Below the pieces are notes generated by a model. That model was given only the letters and a program-made list of their open reading frames with translations. It had not been told where the DNA came from and searched no databases. Below are positions 46,501 to 60,307 of a DNA stretch of 64,000 nt, one piece after another; within the stretch, counting starts at the first letter, position 1; each line of letters opens with the position of its first letter. The position numbers and the translations under genes were made by a program. The stretch spans positions 1-64,000 of the forward strand of contig NOWV01000032.1 of NCBI GenBank assembly GCA_003344405.1, given 5' to 3'. This DNA comes from Trichoplax sp. H2 (Eukaryota > Placozoa > Uniplacotomia > Trichoplacea).

Positions 46501-49500
46501 ACAACTGTTACCTAGTATTGGTTGGAAAGGTTGATATCAAGAGATAATTTCTAGAAAAAAAATATAAAATTCACTAAATAAGTCATAAAACGAGAAAATA
46601 CAGTAGATACTGAATACTACTATGTAAAAATGTTAAAATTCTTGCTGTAGAGCTTTTAATCTTCGTAAGGATGAATAGTTTATATCATTAGATAATTATG
46701 TAAGTAGCAGTAGTTCCAGCTACTATACTCTGTACTGAATTCTATCATTTACCGTACTTGTAGTTAAGTTAAGATGCAAACCGTGGATTATTTTTTTTAT
46801 GCATCAGGGGTGGATGCTAAACAAACAGCTACACTTCATTGTTTTATTCATCTTAGGAATGCATTTCTGTATAGCGTATTTAACTTGAATTTAGTGACAT
46901 CGCGCTGGTAGGTATTAACCGGCTTAAATATACTATCTAATTCTACATTAAAATATCAAAAAATAAAATCTGCATTATACTTGATCAAAGGAAGAAGTTT
47001 AGTTATTTGCCATTGAGCTGAGCAATCTGAAAGAAAGCGAATCCTGCTCTAAATAACGTGTTCTGATTATTAACTTTGGTGTTATAATTACAGTAATTCC
47101 ATTTTTCTTTTTTAAGTATAGTACATCTTATTTCTCGATGTAGGAATATGGCTAGTAAGTATAACAAAAACTTGTTTTGATTACCTTTTGGCCTAAAATC
47201 TAGGAACGTTTGTGAGATATGGTGTCTAACAAAAGCAATTTACAGTCTTATGTGTAATAATTACGGTATATCCTGCATTGTCTATTGAATTATCGAAATA
47301 CTGAAATTTATTAATACTAAAAACTAGCGCTGTAAATTTGATATCATTTTATGGATGATATTGATGTGTTAATGAATGATACCTCAGCTGGTTTTCATGG
47401 CAGGCGGCGCTATTAAATAAGCTTATATTCTCTGATTTTTTGTGATATAAAGACAAGTATCGACGCATACAAAACAATAATTAATTAGTTAATATTGTTA
47501 GTAAATATAATTAAGTTACAATCGACTGGCTGAAATTACATGAGCAGTTCAATATAATTTGTTAGTCATGCGTTTAAATCACTATACTGATACAGAAAAA
47601 TCAGGAATTTTAATGTCTTTTAACCATCCCTGACAGTCACTTGTTTTGTAATAAAAGAATTGAAAGGGGCCGTTCAGCCAATCGCCATGGTTCATCAATT
47701 GCGTGATGATAGAAATAAGAGTTTCGCAAATATATTAGGGCAAAATTTTCTTTTAACTCTCTCATTTAATACGGCGCCGATAGGGTACTGTAAGTTTAAG
47801 GTTACATTACAGTAAGCTATTTTTGTGAATGGCAATAATACCGAAGCACAGTAGTACTAAGTTACTGCAGTACGTGGAAGAGGTTGTAGATTAAATTTCA
47901 ATTTTAAAATTGTTAGTTTCATGTATTCTTTAGATATTCCATCATTCATTATAAATTATCAAACTGTCATCTTATTCTCATAAGGTATCGTGCGGTGCTT
48001 GTTGATTTTAGCCCGTTGCTAAATCGTTGGTTTTATTTAGTTTCCATACAGTGTAGCGTACTGTAATGAATGATTAATTGTGCGTCAGTGATTGATTGTA
48101 CAGTTTAGTAAAAACTACAAGTATGTACGGAAAGTATAGCAAGCGAGGGATCTATCACTAACAATAAAAGATCAGTTTAACCTGTAATTCTCTAGAGGAC
48201 TCATTTGAAGATTTCTCGCTTAATGCTTGGAATTTTTCAAATTGTCAAGATTATAGTGATAACGCCTTTGCTGCTACTTCATATCTGAGATGAATCACCA
48301 AGGGTTTGAAATCAGTCTATCCGAGTGCAGTAGTAAAAAACGCCGGTCATTTCATGGAGTATATTGCAATCACATTATTAGCTGATCGAAGGGTACATAA
48401 GATCTGCACTTTTTCGAATAACTAGGGCGAATCATATCGATATAATGAGAGCATAGGTTATCCGAGTGCAGTAGTAAAAAACACCGGTCATTTCATAGAG
48501 TACCCTAACCCTAACATTATTGAGTGATCGAATGAGAGCATAGGCTATCCGAGTGCAGTAGTAAAAAACACCAGTCATTCCATAGAATATATTGCAATCA
48601 CATTATTAAGTGATCAACGTGTGCATAAGATCTGCACTTTTTCCAGTAACTAGGGCGAATCATATCGATATAATGAGAGCATTGGCATGCTGGGGGTTTC
48701 TTTTTCCACTTTTTGATTGTAAACAAACAAATGAATGAGTGAATGAATGAGTCTGTAATGTTGCAAAACATGTAAACTGTACTACTACGAAAGGAGAGGA
48801 GTTTTATTGGCTTCATCTCAGCAGTGGATTTGATGACTCATTGATGAGTCACTACCTTATTATCGAATGAAGACACTCCAAGATTGCTGGAAATATTATT
48901 CATCAACTTTAAATAAATTTGTTTTTATTATTAGTAATAATTATTTTTATCCGTGTTGGCTAACTGGTCCATTGCCATATACGGTCTTGGCACTACTCGA
49001 GCTACTCGAGCTACGATAAAGTAAATGATGTCATAACTAATCGATCAGTGAGCATTGCAAAAGTGCACGTTTGCCTGGACCATCATGCACAATAATAATA
49101 AAAAAAAAAGTCATGCTTTGACAATTGGATGCCATTCCATATCTCATAGTAATGAACACTATTCACTGAGTACTAATTTGTAGAGACTAGAGCTAGTAGA
49201 TGACTCGTAATAAACTAAACTTACTATTGAGGCATACAGCAAATAGAGGTTACGGTGTCAAAAGGGGAAAAAATGAAGTTAGCCACCTCAACTGTTGACC
49301 ACTGTTTACAATAGTGCATAAACAATAATATTACACGCAATATACACCTTTCGTGGTCCGTTTAGAAGTATCTACAGTACAATACCAATTGATTAAGACT
49401 TGTTAACACAGTCGTACTATTCTAGCTGCTGAAACTATTGCAATGGATGATCGACATTCATTATAATATCACGACTGGAAGAGAAAGCTGTCCGAGATAG

Positions 49501-49700
49501 AAAACTTTTTCCATCTTTATTAAGGGGACTCTAATAACCGTGCCTATCGCCTACTATTCTGTGTACTATGTACAGTAGGCGATACTAATCCATACAATTC
49601 ACTGCATTCTAGATTGCAGTTTTCTTTTTGCCTGAGGAGTGAAAGTAATCAATTTTGCTCTCTTTCCTTAGTCCGTCATTCAAGTATGACGTCAACGATT
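46501..49700. other. Intergenic, repeat-bearing
   Basis: No gene is recognised. Contains the tandem repeat at 48318-48685 and a GTAC cluster near its right end. Confidence 0.55.
48318..48685. repeat. Three-unit tandem repeat with embedded telomere-like tract
   Basis: Units begin TATCCGAGTGCAGTAGTAAA at 48318, 48459 and 48546 (spacings 141 and 87 bp) and end ATGAGAGCAT. Unit 2 lacks about 54 central bases; at that point it carries CCCTAACCCTAAC (48503-48515), two units of the animal telomere repeat. Confidence 0.88.
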
Positions 49701-49709
49701 TCATGCTGA

Positions 49710-49762
49710 GCTACAGTACAATCTAGTACTGTACACTGTACAAGATTGTACTATACACTCTG
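49710..49762. repeat. GTAC-palindrome cluster upstream of MAP2K4
   Basis: CTACAGTACAATC and AGTACTGTACACTGTACAAG runs about 280 bp before the MAP2K4 start codon; same motif family as at 0.15-0.70 kb. Confidence 0.7.
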
Positions 49763-49787
49763 AAGCTATGGTATCGACCAATTAAGG

Positions 49788-50042
49788 TTGCCGTATGGAA
49801 TATTGGAGACTGTTTCATTCAAGTCATTAATCCACACCTTTTCACTACCAATCGATCGCTGTTCTCTCTTGTCGACCACGATACCGGCTGTTGCACCGTA
49901 CTGGACCGCTATGACGCTGGATGCCCCAACTGGAGTAGCCGCAAAAGTAAAACCTGCAACCCAACAAGAACCATATTTATCACTTGGGATATTCGACGTC
50001 TTTCCAACTGCAAGACAACACAAATTACTAGCATTAGCATGA
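49788..50042 (+). other. Candidate upstream ORF overlapping the MAP2K4 start codon
   Basis: 84 codons, more GC-rich than its surroundings, ending in TGA that overlaps the MAP2K4 ATG by ATGA (50039-50042). No family is recognised. The opposite strand is also open (49766-50023). It may be a regulatory uORF in the leader, or a chance open frame. Confidence 0.25.
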
Positions 50043-53000
50043 GTGGTTTAGGTAAGTGCAACTGCTGTAGTTGAAGAGTGGAAGTGTTACGCTAGAAGTG
50101 AAAATTCTAGCTTTAAAATACTCTTGTAACGCATGAGAACCTTTTGTATTTGACAATGGCATTCTACTATTTGATGCAGTCATGACGGTTAGCAATCTAG
50201 TCGAGCTAGGGTCTAATTTTTTATTCTAATTTCCATGCAATTGAAATGCAAATTTGTCATATTGATCAAGACGATACAGCTTGACAATCCCCTATTCGAA
50301 ATAATCTTATCATCGATGTTGAGATATACTGTCGTTATTGGTCATATACAAGATGTTGAGGGGGTTCAAATAGAAGAAGAAGAAAACCAACCTTTGAAGT
50401 TAGACTATATTGCAGGCTATCATTTTTTATTCAAGGGTGTAATACAGTGGTCCAACTTGAAATGAGTCCAGTATAGTATGTCTCGTTATTCCTTAACGGC
50501 AGCGACATTAGATCGACATTACGATCACATAGATAGGTAGATTATCGCACATTGTACTATAAAAATCCTATAGAATTGAAAAGCAAGTTAACTGTCATGG
50601 CAGTAAACGTATCGTTTTAACAAGCGTCTCCTACTTTTTACTGGTACACGACAATGGCATAAGGACACAAAGATCCCAATGGATACCACTCGAAAGCGAT
50701 AATTTACAGTACATGTAGACGTTTCGTTACTCTTCTTCACCGCTTCATAAGTAGATGTATTTTTCTTACTGCCATCGGATCCATTCCATCTGTAGTAGTC
50801 AAGATGATGAACGAAGCTACCCTGCGTGCCAATTTAAATATGAAAATACTTTTCTTCATTATTGATAAAATTTGAAACGCTATGACAATATCAGCTATAA
50901 TTTCACGATATAGTTTCACTTCTCTTCTTCGAATCAGAAGTAGACGAAATTACTTCTATTGGATCTCTCCCATCTGTAGTAGCCAAGAATATGCGCTAAG
51001 CTATCTTACGAGTCAATTACAATATTAAAATACTTGTCTTCACTAGTGATATAATTTGAAACGCTATTCGATTGTCTACCGTAATTGCATTATTTACTTA
51101 TACATTTTACTACTTCTCTTCTTCTCCAATTCATAAGTAGACGTATTTTTCCTACTTCCATCCAACCTGATCCATCTGTAGTAGTCAAGATTATAAACTA
51201 AGCTACCTTACGTATCAATTTATATTAAAATACTTCTCTTCACTAATGATATAATTTGAAACGCTATCAGATTACCAGCCATAATTTCGTTACTGTATTT
51301 AGTTGTAATAACGGATAGGTATATGGGATTGACAAGACGAGAAAAAATCGTACATCAGTTATTAAAATATCAAAAGTGCTTGTAGATGTTAAATTAAATC
51401 ATGATTCAATTAACGGTCGAATAAAGACAGTTTCTGATCACCATTTCGTACGGATTAACCGTTGCTATCATATTTTTATAGGTAGTAGTAAGCGAGGACT
51501 TAAGCTAGACTTTGATAAACGAGGACCACCTCGTCGAAAATCTCCTGTTCAACCAAAAGTACAAGTGTAAGTTCTAAAAACTACTTCAATTTTCATTTCA
51601 ATGTCTAATTTAATTAGGATAGCTAATCGATGCTTACTTCACTAGCTAAATGATGATATAATAATACCTAAATTTCGCTGTATGCGCATCTAGTAATCCT
51701 ATCGAAGAACATAAACTAGGAACACAAGGAACATTAACAATCGATGGACAGGTATCATCTGCAAAACTAAACTAGCACTATCTTTTTATCTTGTTTGCTT
51801 TACTTTACTGTAGCCTCTACATACTTTAATCGCTAAATGCAGCACAAAGGCTTAAAACAGTACCACATCATTTAGCACAATAGGACAGACTGTCCTTTGT
51901 CGTAATACAGTACAATATGATTTATTCTTTAGATTCTGTAACTACTATTTCTGCTCAGTTCTAGACTCATCTATGTACCTACAACAAGTACAGTATTGAG
52001 TACCCTAACTTTAATTTATTCTTGATAGAATTATAGTTTTGTTGCAACCGATTTGATCGATGAAGGTGAAATCGGCCGTGGTGCATATGGCACTGTAAAC
52101 AAGATGCTACATGAAGAGAGTAAAACTTTAATGGGTGTAAAGGTATTTATTTCAGTTCTGAATGATAAGAAGCATGTCACCTTGGTTAAATTTCCTTTGC
52201 GATATAGTATAAATATATTCCCTGTCAATTTTAAATGAATTCTGTAACTGACTTCATCCAATCATAAACTGAAAGAATACCGAATTAAAATAAACGTTAG
52301 AGTAGTTATTTACATTAGCATTACCTTTCACAGAGAATTCGAGCTGAAGTAGACGGACTAGAGCAACGCAGACTATTAATGGATTTAGATGTTGTAATTA
52401 AAAGCCGTTGCGAATATATCGTGAAGTTCTATGGAGCCGTTTTCCATGAGGTACATCTTGTATGAGTATAAATATAAATGTGTTCGATAATTATTATTGG
52501 CTACTATCACATATTTTCTTACCATATTCAACACCCATTAGCATGAATTAACAGCTATAAATTTTAGCGTAACTTCGTGAGATTGTTCATATTCGCTTTA
52601 AATTTAATACTACAGATGACTATTAGTCACAACATTTACAGGCTGTGATCATTTCCTTTATAGTTTATATTCAGCCTATAATTATCGGTGCCACTTAAAA
52701 CCCATGAATATATATATTTATTTGCAATGTACTTGAATTTTTCGGATTTAATATCTCAACTTAATGATACTACACACATATATAGGGTGATGCTTGGATT
52801 TGTATGGAATTAATGACTATATCACTAGATAAATTCTCGAAATTAGTCTATTGCAATTTAAAGCAAACCTTTCCTGAAGATTTTTTAGGCAAAATCTCCG
52901 TTGCTGTAAGTTATCTAATAATATCTAGGCATTAAAATGTATTCATGAATTAGTTTATATTAAGAACTGTCTCGCAAGTGGTGTTTAGTTACCGTCCTAC

Positions 53001-54729
53001 CTTTATGCTGGTATACTCGCCTAAGTTTAAATTATTCTCTCATGTCACTAATTAGGTCGTTAGAGCTTTAAATTATTTAAAAACTGAACTAAATATAATT
53101 CACAGAGGTAAGATTACTAATTAAGATATCTTTTGCTAGAACCAGTTGACAAGTACTTGTAATCAATATTATTTCTTCCAATTAGTTGCCGGATTGAGAT
53201 CATTTTGTATTTCTCAATCTCTTCATTTTTGTTTGATACAGTACTATTGTTTACGATTAATCACTAGTTTTTATACAATTCCCTAAATGCTAAAGATAGC
53301 CTATTTGTACAATTTAAATTTAAAGCGAAATCAGAATACTAATTATTAGCACCTTCATATACCGTCTGTAAAACACTATGATCATGACGTAAATTTACTA
53401 TCTGTTATGGGGTACTAAAACTAGAAGTTCCTAGTACGAATTTCTTTAGCATTTTTCTAAGACGACTATTGAAATTTAAAAGTAGTCATATTACAGATTT
53501 TAATTGTATTTTGCTATTATGTTACTATCTGACAAATGAAATATAATAAATTAGACGTGAAGCCATCTAATATTCTTCTGGACGATAATGGAAACGTTAA
53601 GCTTTGTGATTTTGGTATAAGTGGTAAACTTGTTGATTCTATAGCAAAAACTCGTGACGCCGGTTGTAGACCGTATATGGCTGTAAGTATTTCGTGTGAT
53701 TTCATCACAATTGCCACGCAGATATATCGATTATTTTTATCGTACATGAGCAAGTTTTCGATTAATCAATAACACCATCAGCACTATACATATATGTACA
53801 ATATTGTTGACTGTGATTATTTATATTTAATAGCCTGAGCGTATAAATCCTGAAACTGCTCGCGATGGTTATGATGTTCGATCAGACATATGGAGCTTGG
53901 GGATTACACTTGTAGGCACTTGCAATTTAGCATTCTTGATATACACAATTAAGCTTACGAGACTAATTTTTATAACAGGTCGAATTGGCAACTGGAAAAT
54001 TTCCTTATCCCCAGTGGAAAACAATCTTTGAGCAATTATCTCAGGTTGTTAGCGGGCCTGCACCTCGTTTAGTGAATACTTCCGGAAAACAGTTTACTGA
54101 TGAATTTATAAGTTTCGTGCATAGTTGGTGAGATTAAATGCTTTGACTTCAATCGAGTGATTGTAATAAATTACTGGGATTACAGCAAATTTTTCTATTA
54201 CTAATTGTATGCATTCATGATACCATAATACTTAGCTTAATTAAAGAAGTCGCTAAGCGACCAAAGTATGGAGCCATCATGGTAAGAAAGTATTCAGCTG
54301 TTTAAGTCGAATATACTGTATAATGAAGTCTATAGTACAATCGAAATTTAGGAAAATTAATAATAGAAATATAACTTGTTTTACTGAATGAAATAGAAAC
54401 CTGAAATGCGTCTATACAGTACTCATACGAGTACCGTTCTACATTTTTCCATTGTATTAAATAAAAGTAAAATTGTATTTCTACTTTATTAATTTTCACT
54501 TAATTTGTTTTCTATAAGTAGTATACGGATTAAATACTTCTTTGACTAACTGTGAGTAACGGAGAAAGTGAATAACTATATTTACTAACTCTACCACTCT
54601 TTAACATAGGAACATCCTTTCATAAAGAAATATCAATCGTCCGATATAGTCGCTGCCAATTACGTTAAGGGTGTTTTAGCCGAAACTCAGTATCGATTGT
54701 CTACTATTTTATACGATTCTGATAAATAA
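50039..54729 (+). CDS. MAP2K4: MAP kinase kinase 4 (JNK-pathway MAP2K), 12 exons, 359 aa
   Basis: Dual-specificity kinase that phosphorylates JNK/p38 MAPKs. Exons: 50039-50051, 51482-51566, 51694-51751, 52029-52142, 52334-52450, 52786-52905, 53056-53107, 53555-53682, 53834-53911, 53979-54127, 54236-54281, 54610-54729; 1080 nt, all phases close. N-terminal D-docking site [10 protein letters not shown] (compare human KRKALKLNF), Gly-loop [11 protein letters not shown], catalytic Lys in MGVKRIR, HRDVKPSN, DFG in CDFGISG, activation loop [18 protein letters not shown] with the Ser/Thr phospho-sites, then APE (PERINPE), [11 protein letters not shown], and EHPFI at the end of the domain. MAP2K4 is favoured over MAP2K3/6 by [14 protein letters not shown] and YDVRSD. 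The start is ATG 50039, chosen because MSGL plus a phase-1 donor joins exactly to the docking-site exon. Intron 1 (1.43 kb) contains tandem repeats. Confidence 0.95.
50725..51290. repeat. Three decayed tandem repeats in MAP2K4 intron 1
   Basis: Landmark CATAAGTAGA-type starts at 50745, 50934 and 51132 (189- and 198-bp spacing), each followed by CATCTGTAGTAG(T/C)CAAGA and later ATTTGAAACGCTAT. Sequence divergence is moderate, so the duplication is old. Confidence 0.8.
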
Positions 54730-55420
54730 TTGATTTGCTTTGCTTAGTTTTAATTTATCTTTTAACCGTGGATTTTGCTATTATTCAATAGCATCCATTT
54801 TGAATGTGTGATTGCTTTATCAGATTACAATTTTAATCCATAAAATTCAGCTTTTATTGTACTCTACAGTATGTACCGTTAGTTCGATTCATGTGAAAGA
54901 TTTTTGTGTTATAACTGTACTGCTTTAATATTTAGCATCAAGGATAATATAATGCTAAATAATTCTTCAAATCAACTTGTTCCATGTAAATATATACGAC
55001 GACACTTTGCTGATATAATTATTTTTAGGTGTATGTTAAATTTGTCATCCGTCTCAGTTAAATATTTGTATCCGTTTGGATTGGTGTTTGTTCTTGTAAT
55101 CTTTAAGCTTCATCAATGTAATCATGACTTGCATCTGGGTCGTCAATACATGAAAATCGAACAAATCCGCAATTGAACAAGGAAATAACTTGATTAAATT
55201 GCCGAAATTTAGTTCAATCAATGTATTTATTTTATTTAGTAATTTTACTTCGGTATTTACACGTTTAAGTATATCAGGAGTTATAATTTTATCTCGTATA
55301 CCGCTTCTACTTTAAGATAATAGTCAACTTTGGCAGAGTATTCTCTTGTCAATGAATAGCCAACCATACACTGGTACTTTACACTTACGAACTATCTACT
55401 TTAATTATTAATTATGGACA
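54730..55420. other. Tail-to-tail gap between MAP2K4 and BRAT1
   Basis: AT-rich. One open stretch (54904-55176) has no family resemblance and is probably chance. Confidence 0.5.
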
Positions 55421-58400
55421 TCAGTAACAATCTAGCAAGGTATCCTGATTGGCAATAAATAATAAATCATGCATTAGGCGCTTTACATTAAAGTGACTTT
55501 GTCTGGCGTCATCGCACGCTTGGATTAAGTTGTGGTAGTTGGTGCTCATTATTTTTTCAAAAAATTCATTGCACGTTAAGTGATTATCTGGCTCTGTCTT
55601 GATACGATCGTCGAATTCTCTATAATATGGAAGATAGTAATTACAATGAATAAAACCATAAGATATAAAATTTTATAAAGTAACCAGGAATAAACCTTAA
55701 TTGCTCAGTAATTGCAGCTTTAGAATCTGCCAATAGGTCAAGATTCAATTTAGTTTGCAGAGATAATAGTATAGCACAACTCTCCTGCTGGATGACAACA
55801 TCGCAGTCCTCTATTGCATCCTGAAGTGCAATAGCACACCCGCTAAGTACCAGTGATAATATAATCTTACTATTATGACTAGTTATAGTGTAATGTTTCG
55901 CTGTAGCCTCAGTACAACTTTCTTGCCAGTGTCGCTCAATAAATGCTTTCCAAAACAAAAGTCCGCGTCTTTTAACTTCCCAGTCTAAATCATGGCAGCT
56001 TTGACGTAGAGTACTAGTAATATTACCTGTTGCACAATTACAACCAAGAAATAAATACTGCGGGATATCAAACTGCTTTATATTCGATACAGTTGAATTA
56101 CATAACAAAAGAATTCATAATAATGTTAATGTACATACTTTCATTTCTTAATACGTTTATAATATCTTGAGCTGTCTCACTTGCACAATTGCCTACATCT
56201 TTTAATATAAATCCATACTTGAAGCATTGAATCACAAGATCGATTGCACTGCGTCTTGCTAAAGCTTCCGTATCGTTTAATATAATTTGAAAAACTGCAT
56301 CAGAAATCTATAAAAGACTAAGATTAGAGTCACAAAATGCCAAGGAGATATCGTTTGCAAGGCATATGTTATCAATAAGGATATGATACCTTATTTTCTT
56401 TGAATACTGGATCTAGATCATCAGGTTTAGAGATAGCACTGCATAGCTGGCACATAGAATTTAACGCCGATGCTTTAACGAATCCTTCATCATCATTTGA
56501 GAGTTTCCAAATTTTTTCAACCAGATCACCATTGATTACTTGCTGGTATATTTCTTTGTTTCCTTAAAATATAAATTTACAACTATTGATCATGAGAGTC
56601 AGCTATTTTTCACTATTCAAAATTTATTAACCTTTTGCCTTTATAAATACACTCATTGCTAAGGCTATCCCAGAATCTCTTACTTCCCACCTTGCGTCGT
56701 CCAAGGCACAAGATATACAATGCAGTAAGTTGCATCCCTCGTTACTATTAAAAATGGCTTCAGTAGAGGAAAAGGTAATAGTTAACACACCTACTATGCA
56801 TATCATTGATTTATTCATAATAACTCAATTGTAAATCTATAGAATACATATATTATTGTGCTACATTAAAAGGTTACCCTGATTGCTGCTAATTCTATAT
56901 GTATCTAACAGTAAGATAATTTCATCATCGTTTAACTCTAACAAGATTTCCGATAACAGATTCAAGCTTTTAATTAAGATCTAGAAGGGATACGAAAAAT
57001 TAAATTAAATAAAAATAATCAATAGCAATTACAAAAGGTACTTTACGCACCGCCTCCTCTAGATCAATTTGGTTGATAGCGGCTAATATAACATAGACAG
57101 GGTCAATTGCTTCACCTAATTAAAATAATATACAGTATTACATCATCTCCATTAAGCAAGAAGTTCACACTATAATCGAAAATATGCAATCAAAAATAAC
57201 ACATTCTAGAGAGCTAACATCAGAAATTTTTAAGAAGTTGTACACTATACCTAACAAGGGGCAAAATGGTAGTTGCGATTGTCGGATGATTTTAATTTGT
57301 TTAATAGAATGAGATACAAAATCTAATGCAGCCCTCGCAATTTTTATACTGCCAGTAATATTATCATTAACTTTACTAATTATTTCTTTAGTTAACAACG
57401 ACGGACAACTACACAAGGCGAACAGTACGACGACAGAATTAATCCATGTTGCCGAAACTAGATCTTGGTAACCCTAACAGAAAACAAAAATTTAAATGTC
57501 TCTTTCTTACAAGAGGTTTGCAAAAATATTCTTTCAACCTTAACGATATAAATACATTTCATAGGTTTATACTTCAAAGGTACTTCATTTACCATATTAA
57601 ATAAATAAATAATGGACTCTATGGAATGACAAACTATTGCAGCCTGCGACTGTGCTTTTCCTAAAGAAACGGTTGTTAGAATGGAATCCAAATGTTTTTG
57701 GAGTGCCGATAATTGCTACGCACAAAATAGAAAAAACAATTAAAAGGTAATTCACTACAGTCATTGCAGAATAATATCTAATTCGTTTCCTGTAATTAAA
57801 TATTATAAAGGGATAAATGGCTAACATTTGATTATTCGCAATACATACATCTGCCAATATAGGCGCTTTTAAAATATCCAAAGAAATGTCAATAGATCTT
57901 TCTAAGCTAACATCTTGTTCATCCCTAGTGAACATCCCATACATAACCAAATGTAGAGGACGGTAGAGGATCTCAGATAGAAGCTTTGGATTGCATATTG
58001 ATAATTCCCTACGCGGTAGGAGGCATCAAGGTTACACAAACTAATAAATGAACATGGAAGCATTCGATATTCGAATTGGTTACCTAGGAACTGCATTGTT
58101 GTAGAACGATAACGACGCACACAACTGCATTCCAGTTGTAATAAAACCTCTACGGTACAGTGCTAATGGCATCGACAGCCATGTAGTGGCAAGAAGATTG
58201 TTCGAATGATTGTCATGTTCGTGGTTTAATTTGCTACGATCTGAATTGACAAACGCATTCCAATTTAAATCCCATGATCTGAAATAAGGCAGATTACAAG
58301 CAGAATTAATATGTATGATCATCATTTACAGTCAAAAGTATAAGCACTACTATGAATAAATAGTTTGATATCTAACAATAAGGATATACAATAAGTGCAT

Positions 58401-60146
58401 GTATACAAATAGAATATAATCATTACGTAATAAATTTGCTGCAAATATTCTTGAATATTGATGTTACTTGATTGCACGCTACAAAATCTCCGGTATGTAG
58501 AATATGGTGAATACAGCATCCAAGTGTAGGAAAACTGTTCAAAATTAGATGTAAACCTTGTTCATCGGCTAATGCAAGATAATCCACTATGATTGCTATT
58601 GCTGACAACTGACTATCAATACTAGCCAAAGATAGCTTAGACTGGGTAAGCAAGTTGCTGATTTCATTGATTACGTCATTATAATATTGCAAATCCATAG
58701 GTTCTTGATCACAGCTGTGCTCTTGAAAATGATGTCTACCGTGCCACAATAGATATTGGACAACAAAGTTAATCGCACTCTTCATAACAAATATACTATC
58801 ATCACCAAGCGCAGACAAGCCAACCGTTACCATATCTATGAGACAAACCAAAAGTATTCAAGTAACATGTATAAATCTAGCGAGTAGAAATGTTGGCAAG
58901 ATCTACCGTATACATGATACCCATAGCAGCCATAATTGCGTATCTACAGATTTCGAGGCAGACATTACATAAACAAAGTCTCGTACAGTACAATAGGCAA
59001 CACTTTGTCATCGTGAAGGATTGCATCCTGCCACTGACAGATTTGATTACCAAAGTTTAATTGATTAATTCTCAAGTTATTGAAAGGTCAGAGCAAAGAT
59101 AATTTCGATGTAAATCAGATATGAAAAGTCTTTCGGTGTAGTAAATTCGCATTAAATTTTACTTGATAAAAAATTATCAGTATCAAGCGCGTTGAATTGT
59201 AGTTGTATGTGTAAACTGATAGACTTACAGATGCTAACATAGCAATCAATGTTGAATTATTTATTAAAATTTGAATACAGGAAAATAGCTGTGAATGCAA
59301 ACGTAGCAGTATAATAAAGTATTTGCGAACAGGTAGATTCTATTTTATATGGTAATCAATTTATGATAGCGTCATCAATTTGCACCCTTCAAAGTAGTTG
59401 AATTATATATAGCCTTACTAATCTACTAAATTTTAGACAGGATTGAATTTATAACTATAATTCAAAATTCATTATGTGATAACTATTGTGGGGTCGTTGG
59501 TGCCGTTTTATAGTACTGTATAGTGCAGCTCTTGATATTCTACAATGCTTTTAAAGCACATAAATTAATTCCATCAGACTATCAATCGGTTTAAACAACT
59601 TATCCTAGCAATTTCATGACATGATGTTATTATTATAATCAGCTATTTTCCATAAGCTATTATTTCATGCATTCATTGCATCGATGAAATTGCATTTATT
59701 ATCAACATACCTTTAGCAACAATCCAGTTAAAACTTCGACGACAAGGTATTAAATTATTGGCTGCTTTAAAGTATGCATCCCGAACGGTAGCTGACTTCC
59801 AACTAGATTGTGAAGGCATGGAAGCCAACAAATCGAGTAGATTATATTGCCTTAGATTTTGCATACGTTGGAAATAGAAAGGCCATGCAGCTAACATGCC
59901 TATCAGTCTTATAGCGAAAGCTGTAATAACTGCCTTATCTTGGTCTAGGCTATCATAAATAAATTGCAAGATCCAATCTTGGCCCAGTCTTTCAACCTGT
60001 ATTTCACAGCGACATACAGTAGATAACCATGATAACAATTTTTCAACTGATGTATCATCAATAAAACGGCTAGGATCGCGCATAAAGGAATTTAGTACAG
60101 CCTTTAGCAGGTTGATATGCTCATCATCCAATTGCATTAACTCCAT
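55421..60146 (-). CDS. BRAT1: BRCA1-associated ATM activator 1 (HEAT-repeat protein)
   Basis: Orthologue of BRAT1, a HEAT-repeat protein implicated in ATM signalling and bound to the INTS11/INTS9 endonuclease. Exon 1 (59711-60146) aligns with the human N-terminus from its first residue (MELMQLDDEH; DDTSVEKLLSWLSTV; FAIRLIGMLAAWPFYFQRMQ). Later exons carry LLQLECSCVRRYRSTTMQFL (about 58.1 kb), WEVRDSGIALAM (about 56.7 kb), CHDLDWEVKRRGLLFWKAF (about 55.97 kb) and DCDVVIQQESCAILLSL (about 55.75 kb). The last exon (55421-55619) ends NQDTLLDCY, the same final DCY as human BRAT1. The start is ATG 60146, not the open codons upstream, because it matches the human start and no acceptor lies between. 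Exon limits between 58.85 and 56.2 kb are only partly resolved. Confidence 0.92.
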
Positions 60147-60307
60147 TGCAATGTCGCATTTATGTACATCAATCACCCATCAATTTTGTGCTTGACCTTA
60201 TAATCAATCGCGTAATTTTAAATTAAAAATTGAAGCTTAATAAGAAATCAACCTAAAGTTACTATTGCATTTGGATATATACATTAATTATTATTACTTA
60301 TCTTTAC

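Noticed and set aside
48820-48890. Possible hammerhead ribozyme core (TTGATGAGTC then a later CGAA)
   Set aside because: The core would need CTGATGA and GAAA with closing stems; the C is replaced by T, GAAA is missing and the stems do not pair.
49766-50023. 85-codon minus-strand ORF opposite the MAP2K4 leader
   Set aside because: No known family and no splice context; it exists because the more GC-rich leader is open on both strands.
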